55,497 nt of DNA from Hyphomicrobiales bacterium (GTDB lineage: Bacteria > Pseudomonadota > Alphaproteobacteria > Rhizobiales > Beijerinckiaceae). Shown here in pieces: positions 8,598 to 19,952 of this stretch. The stretch is taken from NCBI GenBank assembly GCA_019237205.1, contig JAFAHO010000422.1:1-55497 (forward strand), given 5' to 3'. How positions within the stretch are numbered: the stretch's first letter is position 1; every line of letters starts with the position of its first letter. The position numbers were made by a program, and so were the translations under genes. A model generated the notes under the pieces. It saw nothing but the letters and a program-made list of their open reading frames with translations, made no database searches and was not told where the DNA came from.

Positions 8598-11243
8598 ATG
8601 CGTCCCGAACGCTACAACGTGCGCGAGTCTGAAGCCAAGTGGCGCAAGGCCTGGGCGGACGCGCAGGTCTTCCGGACTCGCAACGACGATCCGAGAGCCA
8701 AGTATTATGTCCTCGAGATGTTCCCCTACCCCTCGGGGCGCATCCACATGGGCCATGTCCGCAATTACGCGATGGGAGACGTGGTCGCCCGCTATCGCCG
8801 CGCGCGGGGCTTCAACGTCCTCCATCCGATGGGCTGGGACGCGTTCGGCATGCCGGCGGAAAACGCGGCCATGCAGAACGACACGCATCCCGCGATCTGG
8901 ACTTACGCCAACATCGACACGATGCGCGCGCAACTTCAGTCGATGGGCCTGTCGCTCGACTGGTCGCGCGAAATCGCGACCTGCGACCCGCGCTACTACA
9001 AGCATCAGCAGAAGCTGTTTCTCGACTTCCTCGCCGCCGGACTCGTGACCCGCAAGAAGTCGAAGGTGAACTGGGATCCGATCGATCACACCGTGCTCGC
9101 CAATGAGCAGGTGATCGACGGCCGCGGCTGGAGATCCGGCGCCGTCGTCGAGCAGCGCGAGTTGACGCAATGGTTCCTCAAGATCACGGATTTCTCCGAC
9201 GATCTTCTGGCGAGCCTCGACCGCCTCGACCGCTGGCCGGAAAAAGTCCGGCTGATGCAGCGAAACTGGATCGGGCGCTCCGAGGGCCTGATGATCCGCT
9301 TCGTCATCGATCCGAAGACGGTCGGACAGCTCGCGGGCGAGCCGGACGTGAACGAGCTCGAAATCTACACGACCCGGCCAGACACGCTGTTCGGCGCGAA
9401 GTTTATGGCGATTGCGCCTGACCATCCGCTCGCCGCCGCCGCTGCGCGGCACGACCCGGCGCTCGCCGCATTCATCGATGACTGCCGCAGAGTCGGGACG
9501 TCGGTCGCGGCGATCGAGACCGCGGAGAAAAAGGGCTACGACACCGGCTTGCGCGCCTTGCATCCGTTCGATCCTGAATGGCGCCTGCCAGTCTATGTCG
9601 CCAATTTCATTTTGATGGACTACGGCACGGGCGCGATCTTCGGCTGCCCCGCGCACGATCAGCGTGATCTCGACTTCGTCAACGCCTACGGGCTCGGCGT
9701 AACGCCGGTCGTCTGCCCGCCCGGCGTCGACTCCGCGACTTTCATAGTGGACAGGGTCGCCTACGACGGCGAGGGCGTGATGATCAATTCTCGCTTCCTC
9801 GACGGAATGACCATCGAAGAGGCGAAGGAGGAGGTTGCCCGCCGGCTCGAGGCGGTGTCGATCGGCGGCCGCCAGCAGGCGAGGCGGCAAGTCAATTACA
9901 AACTGCGCGATTGGGGCATTTCGCGGCAGCGCTATTGGGGCTGCCCGATCCCGGTCATCCATTGCGAGGCCTGCGGCGTCGTACCGGTCCCGGCGAGCGA
10001 GCTGCCGGTCACGCTGCCCGAGGACGTGACCTTCGATCAGCCGGGCAATCCCCTCGACCGTCATCCGACGTGGAAGCATGTCGCCTGCCCGCGATGCGGC
10101 GGACCGGCTGAGCGCGAGACCGACACGATGGACGTCTTCGTCGACTCGTCCTGGTATTTCGTACGCTTCACCGACCCCCGGGACGAGGCGGCGCCCGCCG
10201 ACCGGCGGATCGCCGACTATTGGCTGCCGGTCGACCAGTACATCGGCGGAGTCGAGCATGCGATCCTGCACTTGCTCTATTCCCGCTTCTTCACCCGGGC
10301 GATGCGCCAACGCGGCTATCTCGACCTCGACGAGCCTTTCGCCGGGCTTTTCACGCAGGGCATGGTGGTGCACGAGACCTACCGCGATGCGCGCGGGCAA
10401 TGGGCGGCGCCTGAAGAGGTCCGGGTGGAGGGCGACGCCGAGGGGCGCAAGGCCTTCCTGATCGGGAGCGGCGAAGAGGTGGAGATCGGGCCGATCGAGA
10501 AGATGTCGAAGTCGAAACGCAACACTGTCGATCCGGATGATATCATCGCGACCTACGGCGCCGACACGGCCCGGTGGTTCATGCTCTCCGATTCGCCGCC
10601 CGAGCGCGACGTGATCTGGACCGAGGCCGGCGTTCAGGGGGCCTATAAGCAGACGCAGCGGCTTTGGCGTCTCATCTGCGAGATCGAGCGCGTCGTCGGT
10701 CCAGCCCGCCCAGCGGCGCCCGCGGCGTTCGGCGACGAGGCCAGGCGCATCCGGCAAATCGCCCATGCCGCGCTCGCCAAGATCGAGGACGAGATCGAGC
10801 GGCTGCGATTCAACGTTTGCATCGCCACGATCTACGAATTCGCCAATGCGCTCAGCGCCGAAATCGGAGCGATCGACGCCCCTCCGGTCGCCGACGATCT
10901 GCGCTATGCCTTCGCCGAAGCCGGCGACATCCTCGTCCATTGCTTTGCGCCGATGATGCCCCATCTCGCAGAGGAATGCTGGGAGGCGCTCGGCCATGCC
11001 TCGTTCGTGGCGCAGAGCCCCTGGCCGGTCGCGGACCGGAGCCTCATCGTCTCATCCGAGGTGACCTATGTCGCGCAGGTCAACGGCAAGAAGCGCGGCG
11101 AGCTGTCCATAAGCCGGGACGCCGGCGCCGCAGAGATCGAGCGCGCCGCGCTCGCTCTCGACGGCGTCATGCGGGCGATGGATAATAGGCCTCCGCGCAA
11201 GGTGATCATCGTGCCCAACAGGATCGTCAATGTCGTGGTCTAA
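8598..11243 (+). CDS. leuS: Leucyl-tRNA synthetase
   Basis: Class I aminoacyl-tRNA synthetase of 881 residues, the normal bacterial length. It carries the HIGH-type motif in [14 protein letters not shown] (about residues 43-56), the CP1 editing insertion with [10 protein letters not shown], the zinc-like CEACG and CPRCGG segments, the signature [20 protein letters not shown], and the KMSKS loop ([10 protein letters not shown]). The C-terminal anticodon-binding domain ends [24 protein letters not shown]. The stop overlaps lptE by 14 bases, so the two are translationally linked. In most alphaproteobacteria holA follows; here it does not. Confidence 0.98.
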   Translation: MRPERYNVRESEAKWRKAWADAQVFRTRNDDPRAKYYVLEMFPYPSGRIHMGHVRNYAMGDVVARYRRARGFNVLHPMGWDAFGMPAENAAMQNDTHPAIWTYANIDTMRAQLQSMGLSLDWSREIATCDPRYYKHQQKLFLDFLAAGLVTRKKSKVNWDPIDHTVLANEQVIDGRGWRSGAVVEQRELTQWFLKITDFSDDLLASLDRLDRWPEKVRLMQRNWIGRSEGLMIRFVIDPKTVGQLAGEPDVNELEIYTTRPDTLFGAKFMAIAPDHPLAAAAARHDPALAAFIDDCRRVGTSVAAIETAEKKGYDTGLRALHPFDPEWRLPVYVANFILMDYGTGAIFGCPAHDQRDLDFVNAYGLGVTPVVCPPGVDSATFIVDRVAYDGEGVMINSRFLDGMTIEEAKEEVARRLEAVSIGGRQQARRQVNYKLRDWGISRQRYWGCPIPVIHCEACGVVPVPASELPVTLPEDVTFDQPGNPLDRHPTWKHVACPRCGGPAERETDTMDVFVDSSWYFVRFTDPRDEAAPADRRIADYWLPVDQYIGGVEHAILHLLYSRFFTRAMRQRGYLDLDEPFAGLFTQGMVVHETYRDARGQWAAPEEVRVEGDAEGRKAFLIGSGEEVEIGPIEKMSKSKRNTVDPDDIIATYGADTARWFMLSDSPPERDVIWTEAGVQGAYKQTQRLWRLICEIERVVGPARPAAPAAFGDEARRIRQIAHAALAKIEDEIERLRFNVCIATIYEFANALSAEIGAIDAPPVADDLRYAFAEAGDILVHCFAPMMPHLAEECWEALGHASFVAQSPWPVADRSLIVSSEVTYVAQVNGKKRGELSISRDAGAAEIERAALALDGVMRAMDNRPPRKVIIVPNRIVNVVV

Positions 11244-11745
11244 AGTCTTGGCCGGCGCTGCGGCGCTCGTGCTCGCCGGCGGTCTCTCGGGTTGCTTTCA
11301 ACCGCTTTACAGCGAAGCCGCGCATCCGGGTCTCGTCGATGATTTGCACGCAATCGACGTTGCGCCGATCGCCAACCGCATCGGCCACTATCTTGCGGAA
11401 GACCTGATCTCGGACCTCAACGGCACGGGACAGACGGCCTCGCCGCCGAAATATCGTTTGACTGTCACCGTCTCGACTGGCACCCAGACTCCAACGGTCA
11501 ACTCCGAAATCAACGTCGCCTCTTCCGCGACAGTGACCGGGGAGGCGACCTATACGCTGACCAAGGTCGACGGGGGCGCGGAGGTCCTGAAGGGCAACGC
11601 GACCGCCGCGGCGGCGTATGACCGCAGCACCCAGCAATATGCCGACCTGCGGGCGGCGCGCGACGCCGAGATCCGTCTTGCGCGCACGCTTTCGTCGGAG
11701 ATCTCGTTGCGCCTCGCCTCGGCGCTTGCGGCGAAAAGCTCCTAG
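11230..11745 (+). CDS. lptE: LPS-assembly lipoprotein LptE
   Basis: A 171-residue lipoprotein of the outer membrane, where LptE plugs LptD and helps insert lipopolysaccharide. A lipobox is visible (LAGGLSGC, lipidated Cys22), followed by FQPLYSEA, a conserved start of alphaproteobacterial LptE. The rest has the expected pattern: [24 protein letters not shown], then beta strands and a C-terminal helix rich in Arg/Ala. It overlaps the 3' end of leuS, the standard arrangement. holA, the usual third gene, is replaced by an ABC transporter permease 40 bases further on. Confidence 0.88.
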   Translation: MSWSKVLAGAAALVLAGGLSGCFQPLYSEAAHPGLVDDLHAIDVAPIANRIGHYLAEDLISDLNGTGQTASPPKYRLTVTVSTGTQTPTVNSEINVASSATVTGEATYTLTKVDGGAEVLKGNATAAAAYDRSTQQYADLRAARDAEIRLARTLSSEISLRLASALAAKSS

Positions 11746-11785
11746 GCCCTTGTCGCGCCTCCGTCCGGCGCTCTAGCTTGCGGCA

Positions 11786-12733
11786 ATGGTTCTTTATGCC
11801 CTCCAGCGATTGGCGGTTCTCGCCGCGACGCTCGTCGCGGCGTCGCTGATCGTGTTCGCCGTCATGAGCATTCTGCCCGGCAACGCGGCGCAGACGATGC
11901 TCGGATCGACGGCGACGCCGGAGGCGGTGGCGGCGTTGGCGCACAAGCTCGGCCTCGATCAGCCGGCGCCCGTCCGCTATGCGCATTGGATCGGCGGCGC
12001 GCTTCGCGGCGATTTCGGTCTCTCCTATGCGTACGGCTCGCCGATCGGACCGCTCATCGCGTCGAGCCTTGCGGTCAGCGCGCCTCTCGCGATTATGGCG
12101 ATGGCCCTCGCGGCCGGCATCGCCCTGGCGGCGGGCGTTTACGCCGCTGATCGGCGGGGCCGGACAGGCGACGCGATCGTGATGGGCGCGAGCCAGATCG
12201 GGCTCGCGGTGCCGAATTTCTGGCTGGCGATTCTTTTGGTCATCGTCTTCGCCGTCAGCCTCAGGCTCGCGCCTGCCGGCGGGTTCCCCGGATGGGGTGA
12301 GCCGATGCGGGCGCTCGGCGCGCTGATTCTTCCGGCAGTGGCGCTCGGCGTCGTTCAGGCGGCCGTCCTCACGCGCGTGACGCGGTCGGCGGTGCTTGAA
12401 GCCTTGAACGAGGATTTCATGCGCACCGCGCGCGCCAAGGGCGTTTCCCGGCGCTCGGCGCTTTGGCGACACGCGTTGCCGAACGCGCTCGTCCCCATTC
12501 TGACCATCATGGGCCTGCAGTTCGCCAATCTGATCGCGGGCGCGATCGTCGTCGAGAATGTATTCGTTCTGCCCGGACTGGGCCGTCTGATGCTGCAATC
12601 GATTTCCAATCGCGACACCCTGGTCGTCGAGAACGGCGTCATGCTGACGGCGATCATCGTGATCGCGCTGAACTTCGTCGTCGACCTCGCCTGTGCAGCG
12701 ATCGACCCGCGGCTGCGAGGTCTGGCGGCATGA
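11786..12733 (+). CDS. Peptide-type ABC transporter permease, DppB/OppB family
   Basis: A 315-residue inner-membrane permease with six predicted membrane segments. It begins MVLYALQRLAVLAATLVAAS and has the DppB landmarks LPGNAAQTMLG, an LGLDQPAPVRYAHWI stretch, and the EAA loop EDFMRTARAKGVSRRSALWRHALPNAL (about residues 209-235) that docks on the ATPases. It is the first gene of a tight four-gene set of permeases and ATPases. Its stop overlaps the next start by 4 bases (ATGA). The substrate is probably a di- or oligopeptide or a similar amide; see the solute-binding protein and amidase downstream. Confidence 0.9.
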   Translation: MVLYALQRLAVLAATLVAASLIVFAVMSILPGNAAQTMLGSTATPEAVAALAHKLGLDQPAPVRYAHWIGGALRGDFGLSYAYGSPIGPLIASSLAVSAPLAIMAMALAAGIALAAGVYAADRRGRTGDAIVMGASQIGLAVPNFWLAILLVIVFAVSLRLAPAGGFPGWGEPMRALGALILPAVALGVVQAAVLTRVTRSAVLEALNEDFMRTARAKGVSRRSALWRHALPNALVPILTIMGLQFANLIAGAIVVENVFVLPGLGRLMLQSISNRDTLVVENGVMLTAIIVIALNFVVDLACAAIDPRLRGLAA

Positions 12734-13569
12734 GCGCTGGAGGCTTGTGGCGCCCGCGCGTCAGTTTCAGCCTGTGGGCGGGCGCCATTCTGGCGTTGAT
12801 GCTTCTGCTTGCGGCTGCGGTCTCTTTCGTCTGGACGCCTTATCCGCCCGCCGCGATCGACATTCCCCACAAACTCGCTTCGCCGTCGCTGGCCCATTTG
12901 TTCGGGACGGACGACCTCGGGCGCGACGTCGCGTCGCAGCTCCTGACGGGCTCGCGCATTTCGATCCTCGTCGGCCTGGTCGCGGTCGGCATCGGGCTCG
13001 TGTTCGGAATTGTGCTCGGCCTTATCGCCTCGTTCTCCGGGGGCTGGATCGAGGACGCCGTCATGAGGCTCAGCGACTTCGTCTTCGCCTTCCCCGCGCT
13101 GTTGTCGGCGATCATGTTGACTTCGACCTATGGCCCTGGCGTCATCAACGCGATCATCGCGATCGGCGTCCTCTACGTGCCGATCATCGCCAAAGTCACG
13201 CGCGCGACCGCCAATGGAGTGCTCGCTCGCGAATACGCGCTCGCCGCGCGCGCTGCAGGACGCGGGCCGCTGTCAATCGCCTTCGACCATGTGCTGCCGA
13301 ACATTGCGCCGGCGCTGATCGTGCAGGCGACCATCCAGTTCGCCGGCGCGATCCTTGCCGAGGCGGCGCTCTCCTATCTCGGCCTTGGAGCGCAGCCGCC
13401 GCAGGCCTCCTGGGGCCGGATGCTCGCCGAGGCGCAGAACGTTCTCTACAACGCGCCCTCGCTCGCGATTTATCCCGGCGCGGCGATCGCGCTCAGCGTG
13501 CTCGGCCTCAATCTGCTCGGCGACGGGCTGCGCGATGCGCTCGACCCGAAGCTGAAGGCGCGAAGCTGA
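12730..13569 (+). CDS. Peptide-type ABC transporter permease, DppC/OppC family
   Basis: The partner permease, 279 residues from ATG 12730, which overlaps the preceding stop codon. Marks of the family are the periplasmic segment after the first membrane helix with HLFGTDDLGRDVASQLLTGSRISI (about residues 53-76), and the EAA loop REYALAARAAGRGPLSIAFDHVLPN. Downstream is LSYLGLGAQPPQASWGRML, another DppC signature. It ends one base before the start of the first ATPase gene. A longer open frame to the left overlaps the upstream permease and is not coding. Confidence 0.9.
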   Translation: MSAGGLWRPRVSFSLWAGAILALMLLLAAAVSFVWTPYPPAAIDIPHKLASPSLAHLFGTDDLGRDVASQLLTGSRISILVGLVAVGIGLVFGIVLGLIASFSGGWIEDAVMRLSDFVFAFPALLSAIMLTSTYGPGVINAIIAIGVLYVPIIAKVTRATANGVLAREYALAARAAGRGPLSIAFDHVLPNIAPALIVQATIQFAGAILAEAALSYLGLGAQPPQASWGRMLAEAQNVLYNAPSLAIYPGAAIALSVLGLNLLGDGLRDALDPKLKARS

Positions 13570-15521
<1,952 letters not shown>

Positions 15522-15658
15522 GTCAGCGCCGCTGACTGACCCGGATGCGATTTTTGCTCGCGCCTCCCTTGCGCGGCGCTTGGCGCGTCCCAATCTGATT
15601 TTGTGCTCGGGCGACCGCCGCCGAAGGCGTCGCGGCCCCGACGCTATGGAGGTCCGTA

Positions 15659-16201
15659 ATGGGCACGGCGGATAATGCGATGGGCGGTTCGTATGGCGCG
15701 CGGGAGTTCGGCCCGAGCGAGTGGGCGAACGCCCGCTGGCGGCGGCGCGGCGGCTCGCGTTGGACCGCGTTTGAAATCATCGCCATGATTCTCGGGTTCA
15801 TCGTGTTCTGGCCGATCGGTCTGGCGATTCTCGGCTACAAGTTCTGGCAAAGCCGGAACGGCGGGCCCGATCTGCAGACGCTGGCAAGCAACAAGTGGCA
15901 GGACGCGCGCACCATGATGTCATCGAATTCGTCCTGGGGTTCCTCGTGGGGCTGCAGCGGGGCGATGAGGAGCGCGAGCCGCTTCTATGCGTCCCCGACC
16001 GGCAATGCGGCCTTCGACGAGTGGCGGACGGCTGAACTCGCCCGCCTCGACGAGGAGCGCCGCAAGCTCGACGAAGCGCAGCGCGAATTCGCCGAATATG
16101 TCGACGCGATCCGCCGGGCCAAAGACCGCGATGAGTTCGAGCGGTTCATGGCGGAGCGACGCGCGCGCCCGGCCAGCGGCGGCGCGACAGAAGCGCACTG
16201 A
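15659..16201 (+). CDS. DUF2852 membrane protein
   Basis: A 180-residue protein matching the DUF2852 family of alphaproteobacteria. One membrane helix spans roughly residues 40-62 (AFEIIAMILGFIVFWPIGLAILGYKFW), followed by a Ser/Gly-rich linker (SSNSSWGSSWGCSG), the FYASPTGNAAFDEWRTAELARLDEERRKLDEAQREF motif region, and a charged predicted coiled coil to about residue 165. The ATG is preceded by GGAGG eight bases upstream. The function of the family is unknown. The gene sits between the ABC transporter core and its solute-binding protein, but a terminator separates it from the latter. Confidence 0.85.
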   Translation: MGTADNAMGGSYGAREFGPSEWANARWRRRGGSRWTAFEIIAMILGFIVFWPIGLAILGYKFWQSRNGGPDLQTLASNKWQDARTMMSSNSSWGSSWGCSGAMRSASRFYASPTGNAAFDEWRTAELARLDEERRKLDEAQREFAEYVDAIRRAKDRDEFERFMAERRARPASGGATEAH

Positions 16202-16217
16202 GCTTTTCCGACTGACG

Positions 16218-16257
16218 AAAAAATCCCTTCTCCCCGCAAGGGGAGGAGGGATTTTTT
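16218..16257. terminator. Strong bidirectional intrinsic terminator
   Basis: An 18-base arm starting AAAAAATCCC (16218-16235), loop GCAA, and a complementary arm ending GGGATTTTTT (16240-16257), with one G-T wobble. The A-run and T-run make it a terminator in both directions. It insulates the DUF2852 gene from the solute-binding protein gene. Confidence 0.93.
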
Positions 16258-16327
16258 GCGCGCTTGACGCTCTCGTCTCCGGCGATGGTATGCTCCGGCG
16301 CTTGCCCCTTCCGCCCCGGAGCCTTCC

Positions 16328-17806
16328 ATGCGCCGCGCATCTGTGCTGATTTCCGCCAGCCTCGCCCTTGTCCTGTCCGCGGGCTTCGCTTTCGCCAAAG
16401 ACAGCGTGACGGTCGGCATGGTGCTCGAGCCGCCGGGGCTCGATCCGACAAGCGCGCCGGCCGCGGCGATCGGCGAAGTGACGCACTACAACATCTTCGA
16501 GGGCCTCACCAAGATCGAGGAGGACTTCTCGGTGACGCCGCTGCTCGCCGAGAAATGGACTTTCTCGCCCGATCTCAAGACGCTGACCTTCACGCTGAAG
16601 CCCAACATCAAGTTCCAGGACGGCGAGCCGTTTTCTTCTAAAGACGTCAAGTTTTCGTTCGAACGCTTCGCAGCGAAGGATTCGACCAATAAGGACAAGG
16701 GCTTCTTCGCCTCGATCCAGTCGATCGACACGCCCGATCCGATGACTGTCGTGCTCAATTTCAAGGACCCGAGCTTCGAGGCGCTCTATCACCTCGGCAC
16801 GGAGACGTCGGTGATCATCGACGAAAAGAGCGCGGCGACCGAGGGAACCGCCCCGGTCGGCACGGGCCCCTATAAGCTCTCATCCTGGACGAAGGGCGCC
16901 TCGATCACGCTCGACAAATGGGACGGTTATCGCGAGCCCTCGAAGATACCGCTCGCGCATGCGACCTTCCGCTTCATCTCCGATCCGTCCGCTGCGGTCG
17001 CGGCGATGCTCGCAGGCGACGTCGACGCCTTTCCGCGTTTCGCCAACGTTCAGGCGCTCGGCCAGTTCCGCAGCGATCCGCGCTTTCAGGTGTTGGTCGG
17101 GGGAACCGAGGGCAAGACGATCCTCGCGATGAACAACAAGAAGCCGCCGCTCGACAATCTCAAGGTGCGGCAGGCGATCGCCTATGCGATCGACCGCAAG
17201 GCGATCATCGACGGGGCGATGGACGGGCTCGGCGCCCCGATCGGCAGCCACCTGACGCCGAACGATCCGGGCTATGTCGACCTGACCGGCATGTATCCCC
17301 ATGACCCGGCGAAGGCGAAGGCGCTGCTCAAAGAGGCGGGCGTGACGACGCCGCTAGATCTCACCCTGATCCTGCCGCCGCCGCCCTACGCTCGTCAGGG
17401 CGGCCAGATCATCGCCGCCGAACTCGCTGACGTTGGCATCAACGCCAAGATCCAGGAGGTCGAGTGGGCGCAGTGGCTCTCAGGCGTCTATAAGGACAAG
17501 AACTACGACCTCACCATCATCAGCCATGTCGAGCCGCTCGACATCGGCATCTACGCCAATCCAAATTATTACTTCCAGTACGACAGCCAGGCGTTTCGCG
17601 ACATCTATGCCAAGGTGTCGACGGCGCCCAACCTCGAAGCCTACAAGGCGGCGCTCGGCGAGGCCGAGAGGAAGCTCGCCGAGGACAGCGTCAACGCCTT
17701 CCTCTTCCAGCTGCCGAACGTGACGGTGGCGGACGCGAAGCTGCAGGGCCTGTGGAAGAACGCGCCGATCTTCGTCAATGACCTCTCGGCGATGTCGTGG
17801 AAATGA
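16328..17806 (+). CDS. ABC transporter solute-binding protein, family 5 (peptide/nickel type)
   Basis: A 492-residue periplasmic binding protein with a signal peptide ending near SAGFAFA (residue 23). Family 5 landmarks are LEPPGLDPTSAP, a LTFTLKPNIKFQDGEPFSSKDVKFSFER stretch (about residues 88-115), the APVGTGPYKL motif and the VRQAIAYAIDRKAIIDGAMDG stretch. It is the likely binding protein for the permease/ATPase set at 11786-15521, although separated by the DUF2852 gene and a terminator, so it has its own promoter in the 16258-16320 interval. The amidase that follows 31 bases later is probably in the same transcript. Substrate specificity is not readable. Confidence 0.9.
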   Translation: MRRASVLISASLALVLSAGFAFAKDSVTVGMVLEPPGLDPTSAPAAAIGEVTHYNIFEGLTKIEEDFSVTPLLAEKWTFSPDLKTLTFTLKPNIKFQDGEPFSSKDVKFSFERFAAKDSTNKDKGFFASIQSIDTPDPMTVVLNFKDPSFEALYHLGTETSVIIDEKSAATEGTAPVGTGPYKLSSWTKGASITLDKWDGYREPSKIPLAHATFRFISDPSAAVAAMLAGDVDAFPRFANVQALGQFRSDPRFQVLVGGTEGKTILAMNNKKPPLDNLKVRQAIAYAIDRKAIIDGAMDGLGAPIGSHLTPNDPGYVDLTGMYPHDPAKAKALLKEAGVTTPLDLTLILPPPPYARQGGQIIAAELADVGINAKIQEVEWAQWLSGVYKDKNYDLTIISHVEPLDIGIYANPNYYFQYDSQAFRDIYAKVSTAPNLEAYKAALGEAERKLAEDSVNAFLFQLPNVTVADAKLQGLWKNAPIFVNDLSAMSWK

Positions 17807-17837
17807 GAGGATCGCCGGAGCGCGAGGGGAAGGGCTG

Positions 17838-19262
17838 ATGCAGCCCTTCCGCCTGTCGGCGCACGAACTCATCGGCGCCTACCGGTCGCGCAGGCTTTCG
17901 CCGGTCGAAGCGATGGCTTCGGTTATCGCGCGGGTCGAGGCGTTCGAGCCGCATATCGCGGCGACCTTTCTTTATCGGCCGGAGCGCGCGCTCGCGGACG
18001 CTCGCGCCTCCGAGGCGCGCTGGCTCAAAGGCGAGCCTCTCGGTCCGCTCGACGGCGTGCCGGCGACCGTCAAGGACAATATCGCCACCCGAGGCGATCC
18101 GAAGCCGCTCGGCGCCGCAGCGAGCGACATGACGCCGGAGCCCGACGACGCGCCGCCGGCCGCGCGGCTGCGCGAGGCCGGCGCGATTCTCTTCTCCAAG
18201 ACCACCATGCCCGACTACGGCATGCTGTCCTCCGGCCTCTCGAGCTATCATGCGCTTGCACGCAACCCCTGGAAGCTCGACCGCAATCCGGGCGGTTCGT
18301 CGGCCGGCGGGGGCGCGGCGGCGGCGGCGCTCTACGGGCCGCTCCATGTCGGCACCGACATCGGCGGGTCGATCCGCCTGCCGGCCGGCTGGTGCGGCAT
18401 TTTCGGATTGAAGCCCAGCGCCGGCCGCGTGCCGATCGACCCGCCCTATATCGGCCGCGTCGCCGGTCCGATGACGCGCGACGCCGCGGACGCGGCGCTC
18501 ATGATGGCGACGCTCTCGCTGCCCGACGCGCGCGACTATTCGAGCCTCAAATACGAAAAGCTGGACTGGGCCGTGAAGCGAGCGAAGCTCAAGAGCCTCA
18601 GGATTGGGCTCATGCTCGAGGCGGGCTGCGGCGCCCGGACTTCGCCGCAGGTGCGTGCGGCGGTCGAGCGGGCGGCCGGGGACTTCGAGACGGCCGGCGC
18701 GCATGTCGAGCCGCTCGCGCCCTTCATGACCCAGGCGATGCTCGACGGCCTCGACCATTTCTGGCGCACCCGCCTGCTCGACGACATCAGCGCGCTTGCG
18801 CCCGAGAAGCGCGCGGCGATCCTGCCGTTCATCCGGGAATGGGCGGAATCGGCCGAAGGGTTCTCGGGACGCCATGTCTTTCGCGGCTTCAGCCAAATCC
18901 CGGAGATCCAAAAGGCCGCGATCGCGGCGACGCATGGGTTCGATTTTGTGCTCTCGCCGACCGCGCCGATGACGGCCTTCCCGGCGGAATGGGCCTCGCC
19001 CAGCCGCGATCCTTTGAACCCGTTCCCGCATATCGGCTTTACCGTCGCCTTCAACATGTCCGAGCAGCCGGCCGCTTCGGTTCCCTGCGGTTTCGACGAT
19101 GAGGGCCTGCCGATCGGCCTCCAGATCATCGGCCGGCGCTTTGACGACGTCGGCGTGCTGGCGGTCGCGCAATCCTACGAGGCGATCCGGTCGGCGAAGA
19201 TGGGGCCGTGGCCGGAGCCGCCCGACAGGCCGCCTCCGACCCAGCCGCTGTTTGTCGTGTAG
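17838..19262 (+). CDS. Amidase (amidase signature family)
   Basis: A 474-residue hydrolase of C-N amide bonds. The Ser-cisSer-Lys triad is visible: K79 in ATVKDN, S154 in NPGGSSAGGG and nucleophile S178 in DIGGSIRLP, with the 24-residue spacing of the two serines that the family requires. Further conserved stretches are CGIFGLKPSAGRVP and the C-terminal LPIGLQIIGRRFDD. The start at 17838 follows AGGGGAAGGG. Position directly after the peptide-type binding protein suggests it cleaves the imported compound, or an amide derived from it. It could also be an aryl or acyl amidase; GatA is excluded by context and by missing gatB/gatC. Confidence 0.9.
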   Translation: MQPFRLSAHELIGAYRSRRLSPVEAMASVIARVEAFEPHIAATFLYRPERALADARASEARWLKGEPLGPLDGVPATVKDNIATRGDPKPLGAAASDMTPEPDDAPPAARLREAGAILFSKTTMPDYGMLSSGLSSYHALARNPWKLDRNPGGSSAGGGAAAAALYGPLHVGTDIGGSIRLPAGWCGIFGLKPSAGRVPIDPPYIGRVAGPMTRDAADAALMMATLSLPDARDYSSLKYEKLDWAVKRAKLKSLRIGLMLEAGCGARTSPQVRAAVERAAGDFETAGAHVEPLAPFMTQAMLDGLDHFWRTRLLDDISALAPEKRAAILPFIREWAESAEGFSGRHVFRGFSQIPEIQKAAIAATHGFDFVLSPTAPMTAFPAEWASPSRDPLNPFPHIGFTVAFNMSEQPAASVPCGFDDEGLPIGLQIIGRRFDDVGVLAVAQSYEAIRSAKMGPWPEPPDRPPPTQPLFVV

Positions 19263-19952
19263 GGTCAGCCCCCGGAGCGAGGCCTCGGCTGCCCTCGGGG
19301 AACCTTCGGCTCCGTTCTCAATACGCGTCGTATCGCGGCTTGTCGGCGGAGCGACAGTCGCAGGGCGGGCCGAACAGAGGGTTGGGGTGACACTTCGGGT
19401 TGCGTCGACATGCAATCCGGGGCGCCCGGGCGGCGCCGCTGCTGAGCGACTGGATGCCCTTATGCAGGAACTCGAGGCGCTCGGAGAGGTCGTCCGTGCT
19501 CTGGGCAGTTTCGCGCAGGATGGCGGCGCAAAGGGCGACGATCCGCTGCAATTGCGCAGTCGAGATCGCCGCCGCGCCTGCCTCTCCCTCTGCGGTCGTC
19601 AGCGAGTTCAGCTGCTGAAAGTGATGCCGCCCCATGTGTTCGCTCCGTAAGCTGTTCGATAGCGCTCAGTAAGCGGACGTTGCGTAGGCTTGGCAATAAA
19701 CAAATATGTAGAGGCGCTTCGCGCCAGGCGCACGCTCGGGTTAAGATTTCGTGAAGAATCGGCCCCGGCAGACCCGGCGTCTGCGCGAACGAAATGAGCC
19801 ACGCGGGCAATCTTGGCGGCGAGAAGGAGGAGGGGAAAACATTGCTGTCCTCGCCGGGCGCCGGGTTCCGTGAACCGGGAGACGAGTGTAGCCGCCGTGG
19901 CCGATCGCGTGGCCACGCCGAAGCAGCCGCCGGCTGAGAGCCCGCGGCCAGG
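19263..19952. other. Intergenic region between convergent amidase and cyclase genes
   Basis: It holds the doubtful small gene at 19318-19635. The interval 19640-19760 is lower in GC (several TAAGC and AATAAAC stretches) and could carry that gene's promoter on the minus strand. I found no terminator with a T-run after the amidase. Confidence 0.5.
19318..19635 (-). CDS. Small hypothetical protein
   Basis: A 105-residue open frame with ATG at 19635 and CGGAG eight bases upstream. The first 65 residues look protein-like, with an amphipathic helical pattern (TAQLQRIVALCAAILRETAQ, LSERLEFLHKGIQSL). The remainder is Arg/Pro/Cys-rich and less convincing. I do not recognise a family. It lies in a 690-base gap between the amidase and the large cyclase gene, and nothing else in the gap looks coding. 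Confidence 0.4.
   Translation of the reverse strand: MGRHHFQQLNSLTTAEGEAGAAAISTAQLQRIVALCAAILRETAQSTDDLSERLEFLHKGIQSLSSGAARAPRIACRRNPKCHPNPLFGPPCDCRSADKPRYDAY

Noticed and set aside
8532-10997. Open frame of 821 codons on the minus strand, opposite leuS
   Set aside because: It is a mirror of leuS codon usage in high-GC DNA; it is rich in Arg, Asp, His and Gly, lacks any domain, and the leuS reading is certain.
17775-19415. Open frame of 546 codons opposite the amidase gene
   Set aside because: Antisense shadow of a certain gene, with Arg-rich low-complexity composition.
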